The translations under genes and the position numbers were made by a program. Shown piece after piece: positions 63,314 to 64,000 of a stretch of 64,000 bases of DNA. The stretch covers positions 1 through 64,000 of the forward strand of contig CAVQCX010000008.1 in NCBI GenBank assembly GCA_963711095.1, given 5' to 3'. The notes under the pieces were generated by a model. The model was not told the origin of the DNA and made no database searches. It saw only the letters and a list, made by a program, of their open reading frames with translations. The stretch comes from CAVQCX01 sp963711095. Its GTDB lineage: Bacteria > Pseudomonadota > Gammaproteobacteria > Chromatiales > Chromatiaceae. Positions within the stretch are counted from its first letter, which is position 1. Each line of letters opens with the position of its first letter.

Positions 63314-63317
<4 letters not shown>
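63048..63317 (-). CDS. yggX: Fe(2+)-trafficking protein YggX
   Basis: An 89-aa YggX protein that protects iron-sulfur clusters and helps iron trafficking. MSRVVHCVKLNREAEGLDRQ has the conserved Cys7, followed by PYPGELGKRIFENVSKEAWQ, LINENRLSPMDPKARKFLE and the tail EGYVPPK. It overlaps the end of mutY by 4 bp, the usual gammaproteobacterial mutY-yggX pair. Confidence 0.95.

Positions 63318-64000
<683 letters not shown>

Overview
The window looks like a chromosome segment of a high-GC, sulfur-oxidising gammaproteobacterium, probably Chromatiales (Chromatiaceae or Ectothiorhodospiraceae). The main evidence is a complete oxidative dsr locus (dsrABEFHCMKLJOPNRS, 27.1 down to 13.1 kb, minus strand) in the order known from Allochromatium vinosum. 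A sulfur-globule-protein-like gene and gammaproteobacterial housekeeping pairs (yrfG/nudE/cysQ; yggX/mutY) agree with this.

Layout. 0-11 kb is a P4-like integrated satellite: tyrosine integrase, AlpA-like regulator, primase zinc-ribbon gene and a helicase gene cut after its Walker A motif. It contains an IS whose transposase needs a -1 frameshift on an A9 run, the debris of a second IS, and an intact three-gene operon of unknown function. It ends at the 3' end of tRNA-Ser(GGA). A decayed 3'-less tRNA-Ser copy and four ~75-bp hairpin repeats follow. 11.7-13.1 kb holds a YbaK-type deacylase and a methyltransferase.

13.1-27.1 kb is the dsr cluster; dsrS carries a frameshift. Divergent from dsrA runs a plus-strand cluster (27.5-30.6 kb): a TauD-like oxygenase, two uncharacterised proteins, a solitary Cas6/Cmx6-family protein with no CRISPR array in the window, and a cysteine-free DsrC homologue (RspA type). 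I regard this as the best candidate for an undescribed system: an RNA-processing protein tied to sulfur metabolism. 30.6-36 kb is mixed: CarS-like protein, metallophosphoesterase, PKHD hydroxylase, ClC transporter. 36.4-39.8 kb is one 1136-aa trypsin-vWA protein. A sodium/solute symporter with a tiny partner, a LysR remnant and a large membrane glycosyltransferase-like gene follow, then about 1.4 kb of empty sequence. 45.7-50.7 kb is core (yrfG, nudE, cysQ, double thioredoxin, sulfur-globule-like protein).

51.6-62.7 kb is a second island. It is bounded by a 24-bp direct repeat of the interior of tRNA-Phe and ends in a 171-bp tandem array, each unit carrying the tRNA-Phe 3' end and its terminator. 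It contains ParD with a broken ParE, a pair of unusual enzymes (two CBM21-like domains fused to an endonuclease/exonuclease/phosphatase domain; a two-HKD phospholipase-D-like protein), eroded type I restriction genes fused to an AlbA domain, an MNT/HEPN pair, a Fic protein, HigBA, a replication-gene remnant and an integrase C-terminal stub. The window closes in mutY.

Assignments come from reading translated sequence and recognising motifs; no database search was run.
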